A DNA stretch of 60,502 bases from Hymenobacter terrestris (GCF_013377905.1 NZ_JABKAV010000020.1:1-60502), one strand, 5' to 3'; positions 26,619 through 36,746 are shown, counted from the first letter of the stretch. Made by a program: numbers and translations. Notes: generated by a model from the letters alone, not told the origin.

Positions 26619-27467
26619 TTATTTGGACTTTTGAGGCCGACGTTGGCGCCAGGTTCGCCAGCCTGCCACTAGCGCGGCAGCCAGCAGCAGCAGCGGCCAA
26701 GCCGCAACGAGGCCCAGCATAAGGTTGGTGAGGAGTTCCCAGCCGCTGTAGAAGGAGGCCAGCAGGCGGCTGCCAAAAGAGAGTACGGGCGCATCGGGCC
26801 GGCGCTGGCTAAGCTCCTGGTAATAAGTAAGGGTGATGGTAGAGTAGGCCACTTCGTCGTTGAGGGTGCGCAGGCGACTTTGGGTGGACTCAATTTCCTC
26901 ACGGATTTCGCCCACCTGTTCCTCAATCTCTAGCATGTCCGACACTTTATTAGCCTTCTTGAGCAACTCCAAGTACCGTTGCTCCAGGGCTCGTTTGGCC
27001 GCCAGCCGGGCCGTTACGTCGGCGTGCTGGGTGGTTACGTCGTCGGTCGAAAGCTGCTTAAACTCCACTGTGCCCAGCCGGCCCAAACCGCCCAGCAGGG
27101 TCCGGAAGCGGGCCGGCACCACGCGTATCTTCATCTCGTGGCGCCACTGACCATCCTCACGCTCTTCCGAAGCTTCTTGCACGTAGGCTCCGAGGGCTCT
27201 GGTGAGGCTATCCATGTGCTGGTTAGTGCGGGGCAGGTCGTCCACTTTCACCCGCACTTCGGCATGGTAAACTAGCTTGCGGTTGGCGGCCGGCGCAGCA
27301 TATATGGGAATGTAGTTTGAGGAGGAGGAAGGTGGCGCATAGGAAAGACTTGGGGCCTCCATCAGTTCTGATACGGCCAGCATTTTGTCCTGGGTAGCTT
27401 CTTCGCCTTGGTTGCAGGAGCCCAGCCCAGCCACCAGTACCAACGAGAGCAGAATTGGGATGCGCAT
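26619..27467 (-). CDS. DUF4349 domain-containing lipoprotein
   Basis: A 282-residue envelope protein. The start at 27467 (MRIPILLSLV) gives a lipobox GLGSC (Cys18). The DUF4349 hallmark follows: KLVYHAEVRVKVDDL near residue 63, a long coiled coil around residues 150-215 (ELLKKANKVSDMLEIEEQ), then a periplasmic strand and one C-terminal membrane segment (about 255-272) ending in basic residues. Function is unknown; related proteins are predicted to be two-ended membrane anchors. Monocistronic appearance. Confidence 0.88.
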   Translation of the reverse strand: MRIPILLSLVLVAGLGSCNQGEEATQDKMLAVSELMEAPSLSYAPPSSSSNYIPIYAAPAANRKLVYHAEVRVKVDDLPRTNQHMDSLTRALGAYVQEASEEREDGQWRHEMKIRVVPARFRTLLGGLGRLGTVEFKQLSTDDVTTQHADVTARLAAKRALEQRYLELLKKANKVSDMLEIEEQVGEIREEIESTQSRLRTLNDEVAYSTITLTYYQELSQRRPDAPVLSFGSRLLASFYSGWELLTNLMLGLVAAWPLLLLAAALVAGWRTWRQRRPQKSK

Positions 27468-27568
27468 AACCAGAAAGGATAAAAGGTGGCCCCATCGCCT
27501 CGTGTCGCCCGCACAGTTACTCAACGTAGTGGCTTTGATTCCTGGTATGCATCATAGCCCAAAACAGC

Positions 27569-27603
27569 ACCGCCCGGCTTCTGCAAGCAGAAACCGGGCG
27601 GTG
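27569..27603 (-). terminator. Intrinsic terminator downstream of murA
   Basis: CACCGCCCGG (27569-27578) pairs with CCGGGCGGTG (27594-27603). On the minus strand the stem is followed by CTGTTTTGGG, a weak T-run. It lies just past the murA stop codon. Confidence 0.7.
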
Positions 27604-27624
27604 GATATAGCAAATCAGATGCGC

Positions 27625-28929
27625 TTACAGCCGCCGAATCTGGGCCCCGAGGGCAATGAGGCGCTGGTCAATGTGCTGGTAGCCGCGGTCGATCTGCTCC
27701 ACGTTCTCGATTACGCTCCGGCCCTCGGCCGAGAGGGCCGCAATGAGCAGCGCCACCCCGGCCCGGATATCGGGTGAACTCATGGTGATGCCATGCAGGC
27801 GCTTTTGGTGGTTAAGTCCGATGACAGTAGCCCGGTGCGGGTCGCAGAGAATCACCTGCGCCCCCATATCAATGAGCTTATCGACGAAGAACAGGCGCGA
27901 CTCGAACATCTTCTGATGGATGAGTACCGTGCCTTTGGCCTGGGTGGCCACTACCAGCACAATGCTCAGCAAATCGGGTGTAAAGCCAGGCCAGGTGTGG
28001 TCGGAAATCGTCAGGATGCTACCGTCGAGGTAGGTATCAATCTCATAGTGTTGCTGGGCCGGAATATAAATGTCGTCGCCCCGGAATTCGAGTTTGATGC
28101 CCAGCTTACGGAACGTGTCGGGGATAAGGCCTAATTCGGCAATCTGGCAGTCCTTAATGGTGATTTCGGAGCCCGTCATGGCCGCCAGACCGATAAAGGA
28201 GCCGATTTCGATCATGTCGGGCAGCATGCGGTGCTCAGTGCCACCCAGGTGCTCCACGCCATCAATAGTGAGCAGGTTAGAGCCGATGCCGTTGATTTTC
28301 GCGCCCATGCGCACCAGCATTTTGCAGAGCTGCTGCAGGTATGGTTCGCAAGCGGCATTGTAAACGGTGGTGGTGCCCGAGGCCAGTACGGCGGCCATCA
28401 CGATGTTGGCCGTGCCCGTTACGGAGGCTTCGTCGAGCATCATGTAAGCACCGGTCAGGCCATTTTCCGCCTTGATGCGGTAGAAGTCCTTTCCTTCAAG
28501 CGTGAGCTTGCCGCCCAGCTTTTCGAGGCCCAGAAAGTGCGTGTCCATCGGCCGGCGGCCGATTTTGTCGCCGCCCGGCTTGGGCAGCTGGCAGCGCCCA
28601 AAGCGGGCCAGCATGGGACCCAGAATCATGACGGAGCCCCGCAACGCCCCAGCCTGAGCGATGAACTCCGGCGTATCGAGGTAGGCCAGATTCACGTTAT
28701 CGGCCTGGAACAGGTAGGAGTCCGAACTCAGCTTGCCTACTTTCACGCCCAAATCGCGCAGCAGCTCGATGAGCTTGTTCACGTCGCGGATATCGGGCAC
28801 ATTGCTGATAGTAACCGGCTCGCTGGTCAGCAGCACGGCACACAAAATCTGCAGCGCCTCGTTTTTTGCGCCCTGAGGCACGATTTCACCATGCAGCGGC
28901 TTACCGCCAATTACTTCAAAAGAGGCCAT
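27625..28929 (-). CDS. murA: UDP-N-acetylglucosamine 1-carboxyvinyltransferase
   Basis: A 434-residue enzyme for the first committed step of peptidoglycan synthesis, adding enolpyruvate from PEP to UDP-GlcNAc. The substrate-site Lys22-Asn23 (GAKNEAL) and the active-site loop are recognisable. The loop reads PGGDKIGRRPMD: Asp121 replaces the catalytic Cys found in E. coli (Cys115), the target of fosfomycin. The same exchange occurs in mycobacteria and chlamydiae and confers intrinsic fosfomycin resistance. The gene follows the DUF4290 gene, as is common in Bacteroidota. Confidence 0.96.
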   Translation of the reverse strand: MASFEVIGGKPLHGEIVPQGAKNEALQILCAVLLTSEPVTISNVPDIRDVNKLIELLRDLGVKVGKLSSDSYLFQADNVNLAYLDTPEFIAQAGALRGSVMILGPMLARFGRCQLPKPGGDKIGRRPMDTHFLGLEKLGGKLTLEGKDFYRIKAENGLTGAYMMLDEASVTGTANIVMAAVLASGTTTVYNAACEPYLQQLCKMLVRMGAKINGIGSNLLTIDGVEHLGGTEHRMLPDMIEIGSFIGLAAMTGSEITIKDCQIAELGLIPDTFRKLGIKLEFRGDDIYIPAQQHYEIDTYLDGSILTISDHTWPGFTPDLLSIVLVVATQAKGTVLIHQKMFESRLFFVDKLIDMGAQVILCDPHRATVIGLNHQKRLHGITMSSPDIRAGVALLIAALSAEGRSVIENVEQIDRGYQHIDQRLIALGAQIRRL

Positions 28930-28934
28930 GTGTT

Positions 28935-29040
28935 AAGCTATTAGCCGACAGTTGCTAGCTGTTAGCTTGATGTTCTATACTGAATTGGTAGGAGCCAAGC
29001 ATTGAAAAAAGCTATTAGCTAACAGCTGTCAGCTGTCAGC
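28935..29040. repeat. Dispersed repeat family F (GCTAACAGCT-type), copy 1
   Basis: Stretches such as GCTGTTAGC and AGCTATTAGCTAACAGCTG on both sides form a partly palindromic element between DUF4290 and murA. A sister copy with the same words is at 38893-38975. Confidence 0.65.
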
Positions 29041-29051
29041 TCCACAAAACC

Positions 29052-29777
29052 CTACTGCGGGGGTTGCTGGGGCTCGTTGCGGTTTTTACGGCCGCCGCGG
29101 CGCTGCTTGTCGCGCCGGTTGCCGCCACCGCTGTTACCGCCACTGCCGCTGCGCCGGTTGCCGCCGCCGTCGCGCTCCTGCCGGGGCTGGGGCACAATGA
29201 AGGGCGCTGGCCGGCCGCCGGAAGTCACGAACTCAAACAGGTTTTCGTTCTGCACCCGGTCGGGGTCGAGGCTCAACTCGCCGCCCGACAGCTCGCGCAG
29301 GTGCTTGATAATGGTGAGGTCCTTGGCGTTTTCCTTGTTGTGGGAGCGGTACAGGAACTTCATGGTGCGGCCGATGATGATGGTGGCCTGCTCGCGCTCG
29401 GTGGCATCTTCCAACGTCAGGGCCTGGGCCACGAGCTGCTCCACGGCCTGGCCGTAGGCCCGGAATTTGGGGCCTTTGGCGGGGTAGGCGAGGCGCTTGG
29501 GCGGCCCCAGGTTCACCTGAGCGGCCAGCGTGAAGGGCGCATCCACGTCCAGCTCGCCGTCAGCCATTTCAAATACGTGGTTCCAGACTTTGGCCTGGCT
29601 GTCGGGTTGGTCGCGCAGCGCGGGTTGCAGGCGGAAGATGAGCTGCACGATTTGCTGAGCCCGGCGGGTGCGCTCGGCGCGGTCCTCGATACCGGCCAAC
29701 TGCTGCACGAGCTGAAAGGTGCTCTGGCCGTATTCGCGCTGGAGCAGCTCGTGTTTATGAAGAGAGGGGAGGGTCAT
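29052..29777 (-). CDS. DUF4290 domain-containing protein
   Basis: A 241-residue cytoplasmic protein of a family seen in Bacteroidota beside murA. The start at 29777 (MTLPSLHKHELL) is preferred because the 27 upstream codons look unrelated. Residues about 1-195 are the conserved helical domain (YGRSxQ-like EYGQSTFQLV, then KVWNHVFEMADGEL). The last about 45 residues are Arg/Gly/Asn-rich (RGG-like), as in RNA-binding tails. Function unknown; the tail suggests nucleic-acid contact, which is an inference. Confidence 0.85.
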   Translation of the reverse strand: MTLPSLHKHELLQREYGQSTFQLVQQLAGIEDRAERTRRAQQIVQLIFRLQPALRDQPDSQAKVWNHVFEMADGELDVDAPFTLAAQVNLGPPKRLAYPAKGPKFRAYGQAVEQLVAQALTLEDATEREQATIIIGRTMKFLYRSHNKENAKDLTIIKHLRELSGGELSLDPDRVQNENLFEFVTSGGRPAPFIVPQPRQERDGGGNRRSGSGGNSGGGNRRDKQRRGGRKNRNEPQQPPQ

Positions 29778-29954
29778 GAAAATAGTATTCGAAGGGTCAA
29801 ATATACGCCAAACCTCGCCTCTTTGGGTATCTGCTTTGTACAGAAACCGGTTGGGCAAGGTCGGCCGGCAGCAGCAAGGGCCACTGGGGCGGTGCTGTGC
29901 TTCCTTAAAGTAACGTAAAGAAGCGCAGGATAGCCAGAAAGCAACAGTACCGGG

Positions 29955-32216
29955 CTAGTGCACCCGTAGCTTGGCGAAGCTCAGCAGCAACGTTTTCTCG
30001 CCCACTTCCTCAAACTGGATAATGGCTTTGGTGGAACCCTGCACGGTTTCGAGGCTGGTTACTTTGCCGAAGCCGAACTTGGGATGCTCCACCCGCTGAC
30101 CGGCTTCCAGCTTGCTCGTGTCGGAAGGCACAAAGTCGGCGGGGGCCACGTACTTGGTGGCGGCGTTCTTGCGGGGCGGCGGGGGTACGAGGTTGGAGCG
30201 GCGCTCAAATACGTGGCCGAATGGCGACTCGCCCGGTCCGGCGCGGTCGGGCCCGGGGCCAGCCGAGAACTTGAAGTCGACGTACTTCGGGTCGATTTCG
30301 TCCAGGAAACGGCTTTTCTCGCAGCTGCGTAGGTTGCCCCACTGGTAGCGCGAGGTGGCGTAGCTCAGCGTTAGCTTCTTCTCGGCCCGCGTGATGGCCA
30401 CGTAGAATAGCCGGCGTTCCTCCTCCAAATCGGCCCGCGAGGTAATCATCATCTGGCTCGGAAACAGGTTTTCCTCCAAGCCCACGATGTAGACGTTGCG
30501 GAATTCCAGGCCCTTGGCCGAGTGAATGGTCATCATAGTCACCTGCTCGCCTTCCCGGGCCGCGTCCTTGAGGTCCGAGTCCGTCACCAGGGCAATATCC
30601 TGCAGGAAAGAACCGAGGGTTTTGTCTTCGCGCTCTGGGTCTTCCACGAAGGCTTTAATGCCGTTGAGCAATTCCTGGATGTTCTCGTAACGGCTCAGAC
30701 CCTCAATGCTCTTGTCGGCGTACAGTTCCTCAATCATGCCCGAGTTCTTGGCAATGAACTTGGCGGCCTCAAACGCATCTTCCTTGGCCGCCACGGTGGT
30801 GTAGGCCTTTATTTTCTCTGAGAAATCGACAATCGGGTTGGCCGTGCGGGTGGGCAGAAACTTATCGGCGTTGCTGACGACCTCCCAAATGGTGTGGTTG
30901 GCTTCCTCGGCCGCGTTGATGAGCTTGGCCAGCGTCGTGTCGCCGATGCCGCGCTTGGGGTAGTTGATGACTCGGCGTAACGCCTGCTCGTCGTTGGGGT
31001 TCACCGTGAGGCGCAAGTAGGCTACCAAATCCTTGATTTCCTTGCGCTGGTAGAAGCTCAGGCCGCCCACAATTTTGTACCGGATGCCGAGCTTGCGCAG
31101 GGCCTCTTCCATAGCCCGGCTCTGCGCATTTGTGCGGTACAGAATGGCGAAATTGTCGTAGGACAGATGTTGGTTCATCTTATCCTCATAGATGCTCTGA
31201 GCCACCAGCTTGCCCTCTTCATTGTCGGAAGAAGCCTTGAATACCTCAATCAGCGGGCCTTCCTCGTTGTCGGAAAACACGTCTTTGCGCAGCTGGGCCT
31301 GGTTGTTTTTGATAACCGAGTTGGCCGCCTTCACGATGTTCTGGGTGGAGCGGTAGTTCTGCTCCAGCTTGAACACCTGCAGCTCGGGATAGTCCTTCTC
31401 GAAGTTGAGAATGTTCTGAATATCGGCGCCCCGGAAGGCGTAGATGCTTTGCGCATCATCGCCCACCACGCAAATGTTGCGCTCCTTGGCCGCCAGCTTG
31501 CGGGCAATCAGGTACTGCGAGTAGTTGGTGTCCTGGTACTCGTCCACCATCACGTACCGGAACATGTTCTGGTACTTGTTCAGCACGTCGGGGTGGTCCT
31601 TGAAAAGTACGTTAGTCTGGTACAGCAGGTCGTCGAAATCCATGGCCCCGGCCTTGAAGCAGCGGTTGGCGTACTGCTGGTAAATCACGCCCAGCTTGGG
31701 CCGCATGGCCGCCTCATCGTCCTGCTTGATTACCGGGTCCTGGAGGTACTGCTGCACCGAAATGAGCTTGTTCTTGGCCCCCGAAATCCGACTCAGCACC
31801 ATGTTGGGCTTGTACATCTTATCGTCCAGCTCCAGCTCCTTGAGAATCTGGCCGATTAGGGTTTTGGAGTCCTGGGTATCATAAATAGTGAACGAGCGGG
31901 GGTAGCCAATTTTATCGGCCTCGGAGCGTAGAATGCGGGCAAACACGCTGTGGAAGGTGCCCATCCACAGGTTTTTAGCTTCGGGGCCGACCACCTTCTC
32001 GATGCGGGCGCGCATCTCCTTGGCGGCCTTATTGGTGAAGGTGAGGGCCAGAATATTGAACGGGTTGACCTGTTGTTCGAGCAGGTTGGCGATGCGGTAG
32101 GTGAGCACCCGGGTTTTGCCCGAGCCGGCGCCGGCAATAATCATGCAGGGGCCTTCAATCTGCATCACGGCAGCGGCCTGCGAGGGGTTCAGTAGCGCGT
32201 TATAATCGAGTCCCAT
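29955..32216 (-). CDS. pcrA: UvrD/PcrA-type DNA helicase
   Basis: A 753-residue superfamily 1A 3'-5' helicase for repair and transcription-replication conflicts. Visible motifs: Walker A GAGSGKT (residues 29-35), LTFTNKAAKEM (Ia), VDEYQDTN (II), GDDAQSIYAFRGA (III), QNYRSTQNI (IV) and VTRAEKKLTLSYA (VI). The C-terminal EHPKFGFGKV through FAKLRVH is the Tudor-like RNA-polymerase-binding domain of PcrA/UvrD. Its promoter is probably TACCTTTG on the minus strand at 32261-32268. Confidence 0.95.
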   Translation of the reverse strand: MGLDYNALLNPSQAAAVMQIEGPCMIIAGAGSGKTRVLTYRIANLLEQQVNPFNILALTFTNKAAKEMRARIEKVVGPEAKNLWMGTFHSVFARILRSEADKIGYPRSFTIYDTQDSKTLIGQILKELELDDKMYKPNMVLSRISGAKNKLISVQQYLQDPVIKQDDEAAMRPKLGVIYQQYANRCFKAGAMDFDDLLYQTNVLFKDHPDVLNKYQNMFRYVMVDEYQDTNYSQYLIARKLAAKERNICVVGDDAQSIYAFRGADIQNILNFEKDYPELQVFKLEQNYRSTQNIVKAANSVIKNNQAQLRKDVFSDNEEGPLIEVFKASSDNEEGKLVAQSIYEDKMNQHLSYDNFAILYRTNAQSRAMEEALRKLGIRYKIVGGLSFYQRKEIKDLVAYLRLTVNPNDEQALRRVINYPKRGIGDTTLAKLINAAEEANHTIWEVVSNADKFLPTRTANPIVDFSEKIKAYTTVAAKEDAFEAAKFIAKNSGMIEELYADKSIEGLSRYENIQELLNGIKAFVEDPEREDKTLGSFLQDIALVTDSDLKDAAREGEQVTMMTIHSAKGLEFRNVYIVGLEENLFPSQMMITSRADLEEERRLFYVAITRAEKKLTLSYATSRYQWGNLRSCEKSRFLDEIDPKYVDFKFSAGPGPDRAGPGESPFGHVFERRSNLVPPPPRKNAATKYVAPADFVPSDTSKLEAGQRVEHPKFGFGKVTSLETVQGSTKAIIQFEEVGEKTLLLSFAKLRVH

Positions 32217-32260
32217 ATTCGGTAGTCAGCAGCGGAAAACTAAGGCAGTTGGCTTGTTAG

Positions 32261-32268
32261 CAAAGGTA
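32261..32268 (-). promoter_or_regulatory. Putative -7 box of pcrA
   Basis: The minus strand reads TACCTTTG, matching TAnnTTTG, and would start transcription about 38 nt upstream of the pcrA ATG. No clear -33 element is visible. Confidence 0.5.
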
Positions 32269-32312
32269 AGGCTTTCGGACGGGGGATGGAAATGGCCGCG
32301 TACCTTCGTGCC

Positions 32313-33458
32313 ATGAACGCCACTGCCCGCGCCCCGTTTCCGCTCTCCATCCTGTGCCTGTCGGAGAGCTGGGGCGGGCTGGAGCTGAACACGGCCCGGT
32401 TTGCGGGCTGGATGCAGGCGCGGGGCTGGCCGGTGCAGGTGATAACCTGCACTAACTCGCCGCTGGCCGCCCGCGCCGCCGAGCTGGGCGTAACTGTCGT
32501 AACCCTCGGAAACCCCTGGAAAGCCCTCGATGTGCCGGCTGCCGGCCGGCTGGCCGCAGCGTTGCGGGCGTTCGGGACGCGGGCGCTGCTCATCAGCCGC
32601 AACGGCGACCTGGGCCTAGCTGTGCTCTGCCAGAAGCTGTTCCTGTCGAAGCTGCCCCTCCTATATCAGCAGCACATGCAGCTGGGCCTGGCCAAGCGCG
32701 GACTGGTGCATACGCTGCGCTACCGGGCGCTGGCGGCCTGGCTGGCCCCACTACCCGGCCTGGCCCGGCAGGTACTCGAAAAAACGCGTCTGGCACCCGA
32801 AAAGCTGTATATAGTGCCGCTGGGCGTCGAGCTGGAGAAGTTTGCCGACGAGCAGCTGACCACCGCCAAAGCCCGTCGCCGCCTGAATCTGACGCTACCC
32901 AAAGATGCCGTGCTACTGGGCCTCATCGGCCGTCTCGACGACGGTAAGGGCCAGGATTTTGTGGTGGAAGCACTCGCGGATTTGCGCACCCGGTTTCCGC
33001 AGTTGCACCTGCTGCTGGTAGGGGAGCCGACCCGCAACGAGGGCAATACTTACGCCGACGCATTGCAAGCCCGTATTCAGGCGCTGGGCCTGACCGACGT
33101 GGTACACCTTCGCGGCTTCACCCCCCAGCCCGAAGTAGCCTACCGCGCCCTCGATATTTCCATCACGGCTTCTGTAAACGAAACCTACGGCATGGTAACG
33201 ATTGAGGCGCTGGCGGCGGGCCGACCCGTGCTGGGCGCGGCTGCCGGGGGTACCCGCGAGCTACTCGACGACAACCGCACCGGCCTGCTGTTCGAGCTGC
33301 GCGACTACGCCTCCTTCAGGGCAGCGGTGGCCCGGCTGCTGCAGGAGCCCGGCCTGATGGAGCGCCTGGGCCGGCAGGGGCAGCAGGAGGTATTTGCCAC
33401 GTACTCGCACCACCGCCAGTGCGAGCTGACGGAACAAATCCTCTGGTCGGTGGGGTAA
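32313..33458 (+). CDS. Glycosyltransferase family 4 protein
   Basis: A 381-residue GT-B glycosyltransferase. Family 4 features: the N-terminal acceptor domain with [14 protein letters not shown], the nucleotide-sugar domain from [14 protein letters not shown], and the E-x7-E motif in [15 protein letters not shown] near residues 292-301. Donor and acceptor are unknown; hexose transfer to a surface glycan or lipid is typical. ATG at 32313 is preferred because a TACCTTCG box ends just before it; ATG 32286 is an alternative. It is divergent from pcrA. Confidence 0.9.
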   Translation: MNATARAPFPLSILCLSESWGGLELNTARFAGWMQARGWPVQVITCTNSPLAARAAELGVTVVTLGNPWKALDVPAAGRLAAALRAFGTRALLISRNGDLGLAVLCQKLFLSKLPLLYQQHMQLGLAKRGLVHTLRYRALAAWLAPLPGLARQVLEKTRLAPEKLYIVPLGVELEKFADEQLTTAKARRRLNLTLPKDAVLLGLIGRLDDGKGQDFVVEALADLRTRFPQLHLLLVGEPTRNEGNTYADALQARIQALGLTDVVHLRGFTPQPEVAYRALDISITASVNETYGMVTIEALAAGRPVLGAAAGGTRELLDDNRTGLLFELRDYASFRAAVARLLQEPGLMERLGRQGQQEVFATYSHHRQCELTEQILWSVG

Positions 33459-33465
33459 TTGCGGG

Positions 33466-33473
33466 TATCTTTG
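33466..33473 (+). promoter_or_regulatory. Putative -7 box of the DUF3109 gene
   Basis: TATCTTTG matches TAnnTTTG; the predicted start of transcription is about 36 nt before the ATG at 33517. Confidence 0.45.
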
Positions 33474-33516
33474 CGGTGGAGTTTCCTGCGGACCTCCGCC
33501 AGAAACCAACCAGCGC

Positions 33517-34095
33517 ATGATCCAGATTCAAAACACCATTATCTCCGACGATATTCGGGACAACTTCTTTGTCTGCAACCTCGAAGCCTGCAAGGGCGCG
33601 TGCTGCGTGGAGGGCGACCTGGGCGCGCCCCTGGAGCCCGAGGAGCTGGACATCCTCAACCAGGAGTACGAGAACATCAAACCCTTCCTAACCGACGCCG
33701 GCCGCGCCGCCATCGAGCAGCAGGGGCGCTACATCAAAGACTGGGAGGGCGACTTCAGCACCACCACCATCAACGACCGGGAGTGTGCCTACGCCCTCTA
33801 CGACGAGCGTGGCATCCTTAAGTGCGGCATCGAGCAGGCCTACCTGGCTGGGGCCACCAGCTTCAAAAAGCCTATCAGCTGCCATCTGTACCCCATCCGC
33901 ATCACGAAGTACGATGGCTTCGAGGCCCTCAACTATGACCGGTGGACTATCTGCTCGCCCGCTTGCTCGTTTGGGGCCAGCCTGGGCGTGCGCATCTACC
34001 AATTCCTCAAGGAGCCGCTGATTCGTAAGTACGGTGAGGAGTGGTACGGCGAGCTGGTAACGGAAATCGAGCAGGGGGGAGGGAAGGAACGGTAG
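33517..34095 (+). CDS. DUF3109 family cysteine-rich protein
   Basis: A 192-residue protein of the YkgJ-like metal-cluster superfamily. Nine cysteines stand in conserved places: [11 protein letters not shown] near residues 20-30, EC and KC near 88-105, SCHLYP near 127 and CSPAC near 147. These probably bind zinc or an iron-sulfur cluster. Family function is not established. The gene ends 30 bp before a strong terminator and is convergent with accC. Confidence 0.9.
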   Translation: MIQIQNTIISDDIRDNFFVCNLEACKGACCVEGDLGAPLEPEELDILNQEYENIKPFLTDAGRAAIEQQGRYIKDWEGDFSTTTINDRECAYALYDERGILKCGIEQAYLAGATSFKKPISCHLYPIRITKYDGFEALNYDRWTICSPACSFGASLGVRIYQFLKEPLIRKYGEEWYGELVTEIEQGGGKER

Positions 34096-34125
34096 GATAA
34101 CCCGCATTCAGGTTCGCTCAAACGC

Positions 34126-34166
34126 AAGCTGGGCTGCTTCATGCAAGTGAAGCAGCCCAGCTTTTT
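34126..34166. terminator. Bidirectional terminator between DUF3109 and accC
   Basis: A perfect 15-bp stem AAGCTGGGCTGCTTC (34126-34140) with its complement (34149-34163), 8-nt loop, then TTTT on the plus strand. It also stands downstream of accC, which converges from the other side. Confidence 0.88.
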
Positions 34167-34189
34167 ACTGCGGTGGGTAGCTGTGTTGG

Positions 34190-35539
34190 TTACTGCAGTT
34201 GCGAAAAGTCAAAGGAGTCTTCCAGGAATTTGGTCGTGAAGTCGCCGGCTTTGAACAGCTCGTTGTCCATCAGGGCCAAGTGGAAGGGGATGGTCGTCTT
34301 CACGCCCTCTACCACAAACTCGCTCAGGGCGCGCTTCATTTTCACGATGCACTCCTCGCGGCTCTGGGCTACGGTAATGAGCTTGGCAATCATCGAGTCG
34401 TAGTTGGGCGGAATCTGGTAGCCCGCATACACGTGCGTATCTACCCGTACGCCGTGGCCGCCCGGAATATGCAGGGTCGTGATTTTGCCGGGCGAAGGCC
34501 GGAAGTTGTTGGCGGGATCTTCGGCGTTGATGCGGCACTCCATGGCGTGCATCTGCGGGAAGTAGTTGGCGCCCGAAATCGGGATACCAGCCGCCACCTT
34601 TATCTGCTCCTTGATGAGGTCGTAGTTCACCACTTCCTCCGTCACGGGATGCTCCACCTGAATGCGGGTGTTCATCTCCATGAAGTAGAAGTCGCGGTTT
34701 TTGTCCACCAGAAACTCAATGGTGCCCACGCCCTCGTAGCCGATAGCCGAAGCGCCGGCAATGGCTGCCGCGCCCATCCGCTCGCGCAAATCATCGGTCA
34801 TGAAGGGCGAGGGAGCTTCCTCCACCAGCTTCTGGTGGCGCCGCTGAATCGAGCAGTCGCGCTCCGAGAGGTGGCAGACGTGGCCGAACTGGTCGCCACA
34901 AATCTGAATTTCGATGTGGCGGGGCTCCACCACAAACTTCTCCAAGTACATGCCGTCGTTACCGAAAGCCGCTTTCGACTCGGTGCGGGCGTCGTTCCAG
35001 GCCTTCTCAAACTCGTCTTCCGAGTTGATGATGCGCATGCCGCGCCCGCCACCACCGGCCGTAGCCTTAATGATGACCGGGTACTTAATTTCGGCGGCAA
35101 TCTGCTTGCCCTGCTCCACCGATTCGAGCAGACCCACCGAGCCAGGCACCACGGGTACACCGGCGGCAATCATAGTGGCTTTGGCCGAAGCCTTATCGCC
35201 CATGCGGTTGATCATGTCGGGCGAAGCGCCGATGAACTTGATGCCGTTTTCGTGGCACACGCGCGAGAATTCGGCGTTTTCGCTCAGGAACCCGTAGCCC
35301 GGGTGGATAGCGTCGGCGTTGGTGATTTCGGCGGCCGCAATCAGTGTCGGAATGCTCAGGTAGCTCTGGGCCGAGGGTGGTGGGCCAATGCACACGGCTT
35401 CGTCGGCGAAGCGTACGTGCAGGCTCTCCTTGTCGGCCGTTGAGTATACGGCCACCGTCTTGATGCCCATTTCCTTGCAGGTCCGTATCACGCGCAGCGC
35501 AATTTCGCCCCGGTTAGCAATCAGTATTTTTTTGAACAC
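34190..35539 (-). CDS. accC: Acetyl-CoA carboxylase biotin carboxylase subunit
   Basis: A 449-residue ATP-grasp enzyme that carboxylates the biotin of AccB, the first half-reaction of malonyl-CoA synthesis. Signatures: [17 protein letters not shown] at the start, [14 protein letters not shown], the glycine-rich ATP loop [10 protein letters not shown] and [14 protein letters not shown]. The start codon is GTG (35537-35539). It is the last gene of the fatty-acid and translation cluster and is separated from accB by an AT-rich inverted repeat. Confidence 0.96.
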   Translation of the reverse strand: MFKKILIANRGEIALRVIRTCKEMGIKTVAVYSTADKESLHVRFADEAVCIGPPPSAQSYLSIPTLIAAAEITNADAIHPGYGFLSENAEFSRVCHENGIKFIGASPDMINRMGDKASAKATMIAAGVPVVPGSVGLLESVEQGKQIAAEIKYPVIIKATAGGGGRGMRIINSEDEFEKAWNDARTESKAAFGNDGMYLEKFVVEPRHIEIQICGDQFGHVCHLSERDCSIQRRHQKLVEEAPSPFMTDDLRERMGAAAIAGASAIGYEGVGTIEFLVDKNRDFYFMEMNTRIQVEHPVTEEVVNYDLIKEQIKVAAGIPISGANYFPQMHAMECRINAEDPANNFRPSPGKITTLHIPGGHGVRVDTHVYAGYQIPPNYDSMIAKLITVAQSREECIVKMKRALSEFVVEGVKTTIPFHLALMDNELFKAGDFTTKFLEDSFDFSQLQ

Positions 35540-35542
35540 GGT

Positions 35543-35652
35543 TTGTCAATTAAAAATTAAAAGGGGAAAATCAAAAAGTTGAAAAAATGACATTGCCCGA
35601 TAATCATGAGGTAAGTCATTTTTAACTTTTAATTCTTAATTTTTAATTGTCT
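35543..35652. repeat. AT-rich inverted repeat between accB and accC (family G)
   Basis: CAATTAAAAATTAAAAG on one side and CTTTTAATTCTTAATTTTTAATTG on the other frame about 75 nt, with GAAAAAATGACATT / AAGTCATTTTTAAC pairing inside. A related element lies between efp and fabH. Confidence 0.7.
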
Positions 35653-36136
35653 AAACCGCTTCAATCAGAAACAGCGGCTGGTCGTACTCAACAGGCGAAG
35701 CGTTTTCCACCAGCGCCTTCACGATGCGACCTGACTGCTCGGCTTCGATTTCGTTGAAGAGCTTCATAGCCTCGATGATGCAGATAACCTGGCCTTTCTC
35801 CACCATATCACCTACCTGCACGAAAGCCGGCGTTTCGGGGGTGCTGCTGCGGTAGAACGTGCCAATCATCGGCGACTTCAGGGGCGTGGCGCTGCTAGCA
35901 GCCGGAGCGGGTGCTTCGGCGGCAACAGGAGCGGGAGCAGCAGCCGGAGCCGCCTGAACGGCAGCAGCTGGAGCAGGCGCCGGGGCATGCGCAGCAGCCG
36001 GAGCGGCCATCGTCACGGTTTTGGTGCTGGGGTCGCGCTGTACCGAAATTTTAAACTCTTCGGTTTCGATATTGACCTTGTTAAGGCCCGATTTGGCGAT
36101 GAAATCAATCAGGTCCTGGAGTTCTTGGGCTTTCAT
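35651..36136 (-). CDS. accB: Acetyl-CoA carboxylase biotin carboxyl carrier protein
   Basis: A 161-residue BCCP. An N-terminal helical domain is followed by a Pro/Ala linker (residues about 45-82) and the biotinyl domain, with the biotin lysine in EAMKLFNE (Lys125). Leu in place of the usual Met after the lysine is common in this phylum. The start is ATG at 36134-36136, 41 bp after efp on the same strand. Confidence 0.95.
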   Translation of the reverse strand: MKAQELQDLIDFIAKSGLNKVNIETEEFKISVQRDPSTKTVTMAAPAAAHAPAPAPAAAVQAAPAAAPAPVAAEAPAPAASSATPLKSPMIGTFYRSSTPETPAFVQVGDMVEKGQVICIIEAMKLFNEIEAEQSGRIVKALVENASPVEYDQPLFLIEAV

Positions 36137-36177
36137 GGCAGAGGGAGAAAGGGTAGCCGGTGGATGGTTGACGTGCG

Positions 36178-36741
36178 TTACTTAACCCGCTCTACGTAGC
36201 TGTAGTCGGCGGTTTTAATCCGAATCTTGGTGTCGGTATCAACGAATAGGGGTACCTGAATGCGTGCACCTGTCTCGACGGTGGCGGGCTTGAGCGTGTT
36301 GGTGGCCGTGTCGCCCTTCAGGCCGGGCTCGGTGTAGGTTACCACCAGCTCCACGGTAGTCGGCAGCTCGGCCGTGAGGGGCTGCTCGGTTTCGGCGTGG
36401 AACAGGATACCTACTTCCTGGCCCTCCTTCATCAAATCGGCGAAGGGCACCATGGCCTCGGGCAGCACCACCTGCTCAAAGGTTGCATTGTCCATGAACG
36501 TGAAACCGTAATCGTCTTTGAACAGGTATTGGTGGGGGCGCTGCTCCACGCGGGCCGTTTCAACTTTCACCCCCGCATTGAAGGTGTTATCGAGGGTGCG
36601 GCCGGTTTTGATGTTGCGCATTTTGGTGCGCACAAAAGCAGGGCCCTTACCAGGCTTTACGTGCTGAAATTCGGTGATGACGTGCAGCTCGTTGTTGTAG
36701 TTGATTACGAGCCCGTTGCGGAAATCTGCGGTGGTGGCCAT
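36178..36741 (-). CDS. efp: Elongation factor P
   Basis: A 187-residue translation factor that relieves stalling at polyproline stretches. The three beta-barrel domains are intact. Lys32 in KPGKGPAF is the residue equivalent to the modified Lys34 of E. coli; no modification enzyme is encoded in the window. Part of the plsX-fabH-efp-accBC cluster. Confidence 0.96.
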   Translation of the reverse strand: MATTADFRNGLVINYNNELHVITEFQHVKPGKGPAFVRTKMRNIKTGRTLDNTFNAGVKVETARVEQRPHQYLFKDDYGFTFMDNATFEQVVLPEAMVPFADLMKEGQEVGILFHAETEQPLTAELPTTVELVVTYTEPGLKGDTATNTLKPATVETGARIQVPLFVDTDTKIRIKTADYSYVERVK

Positions 36742-36746
36742 TTTCT

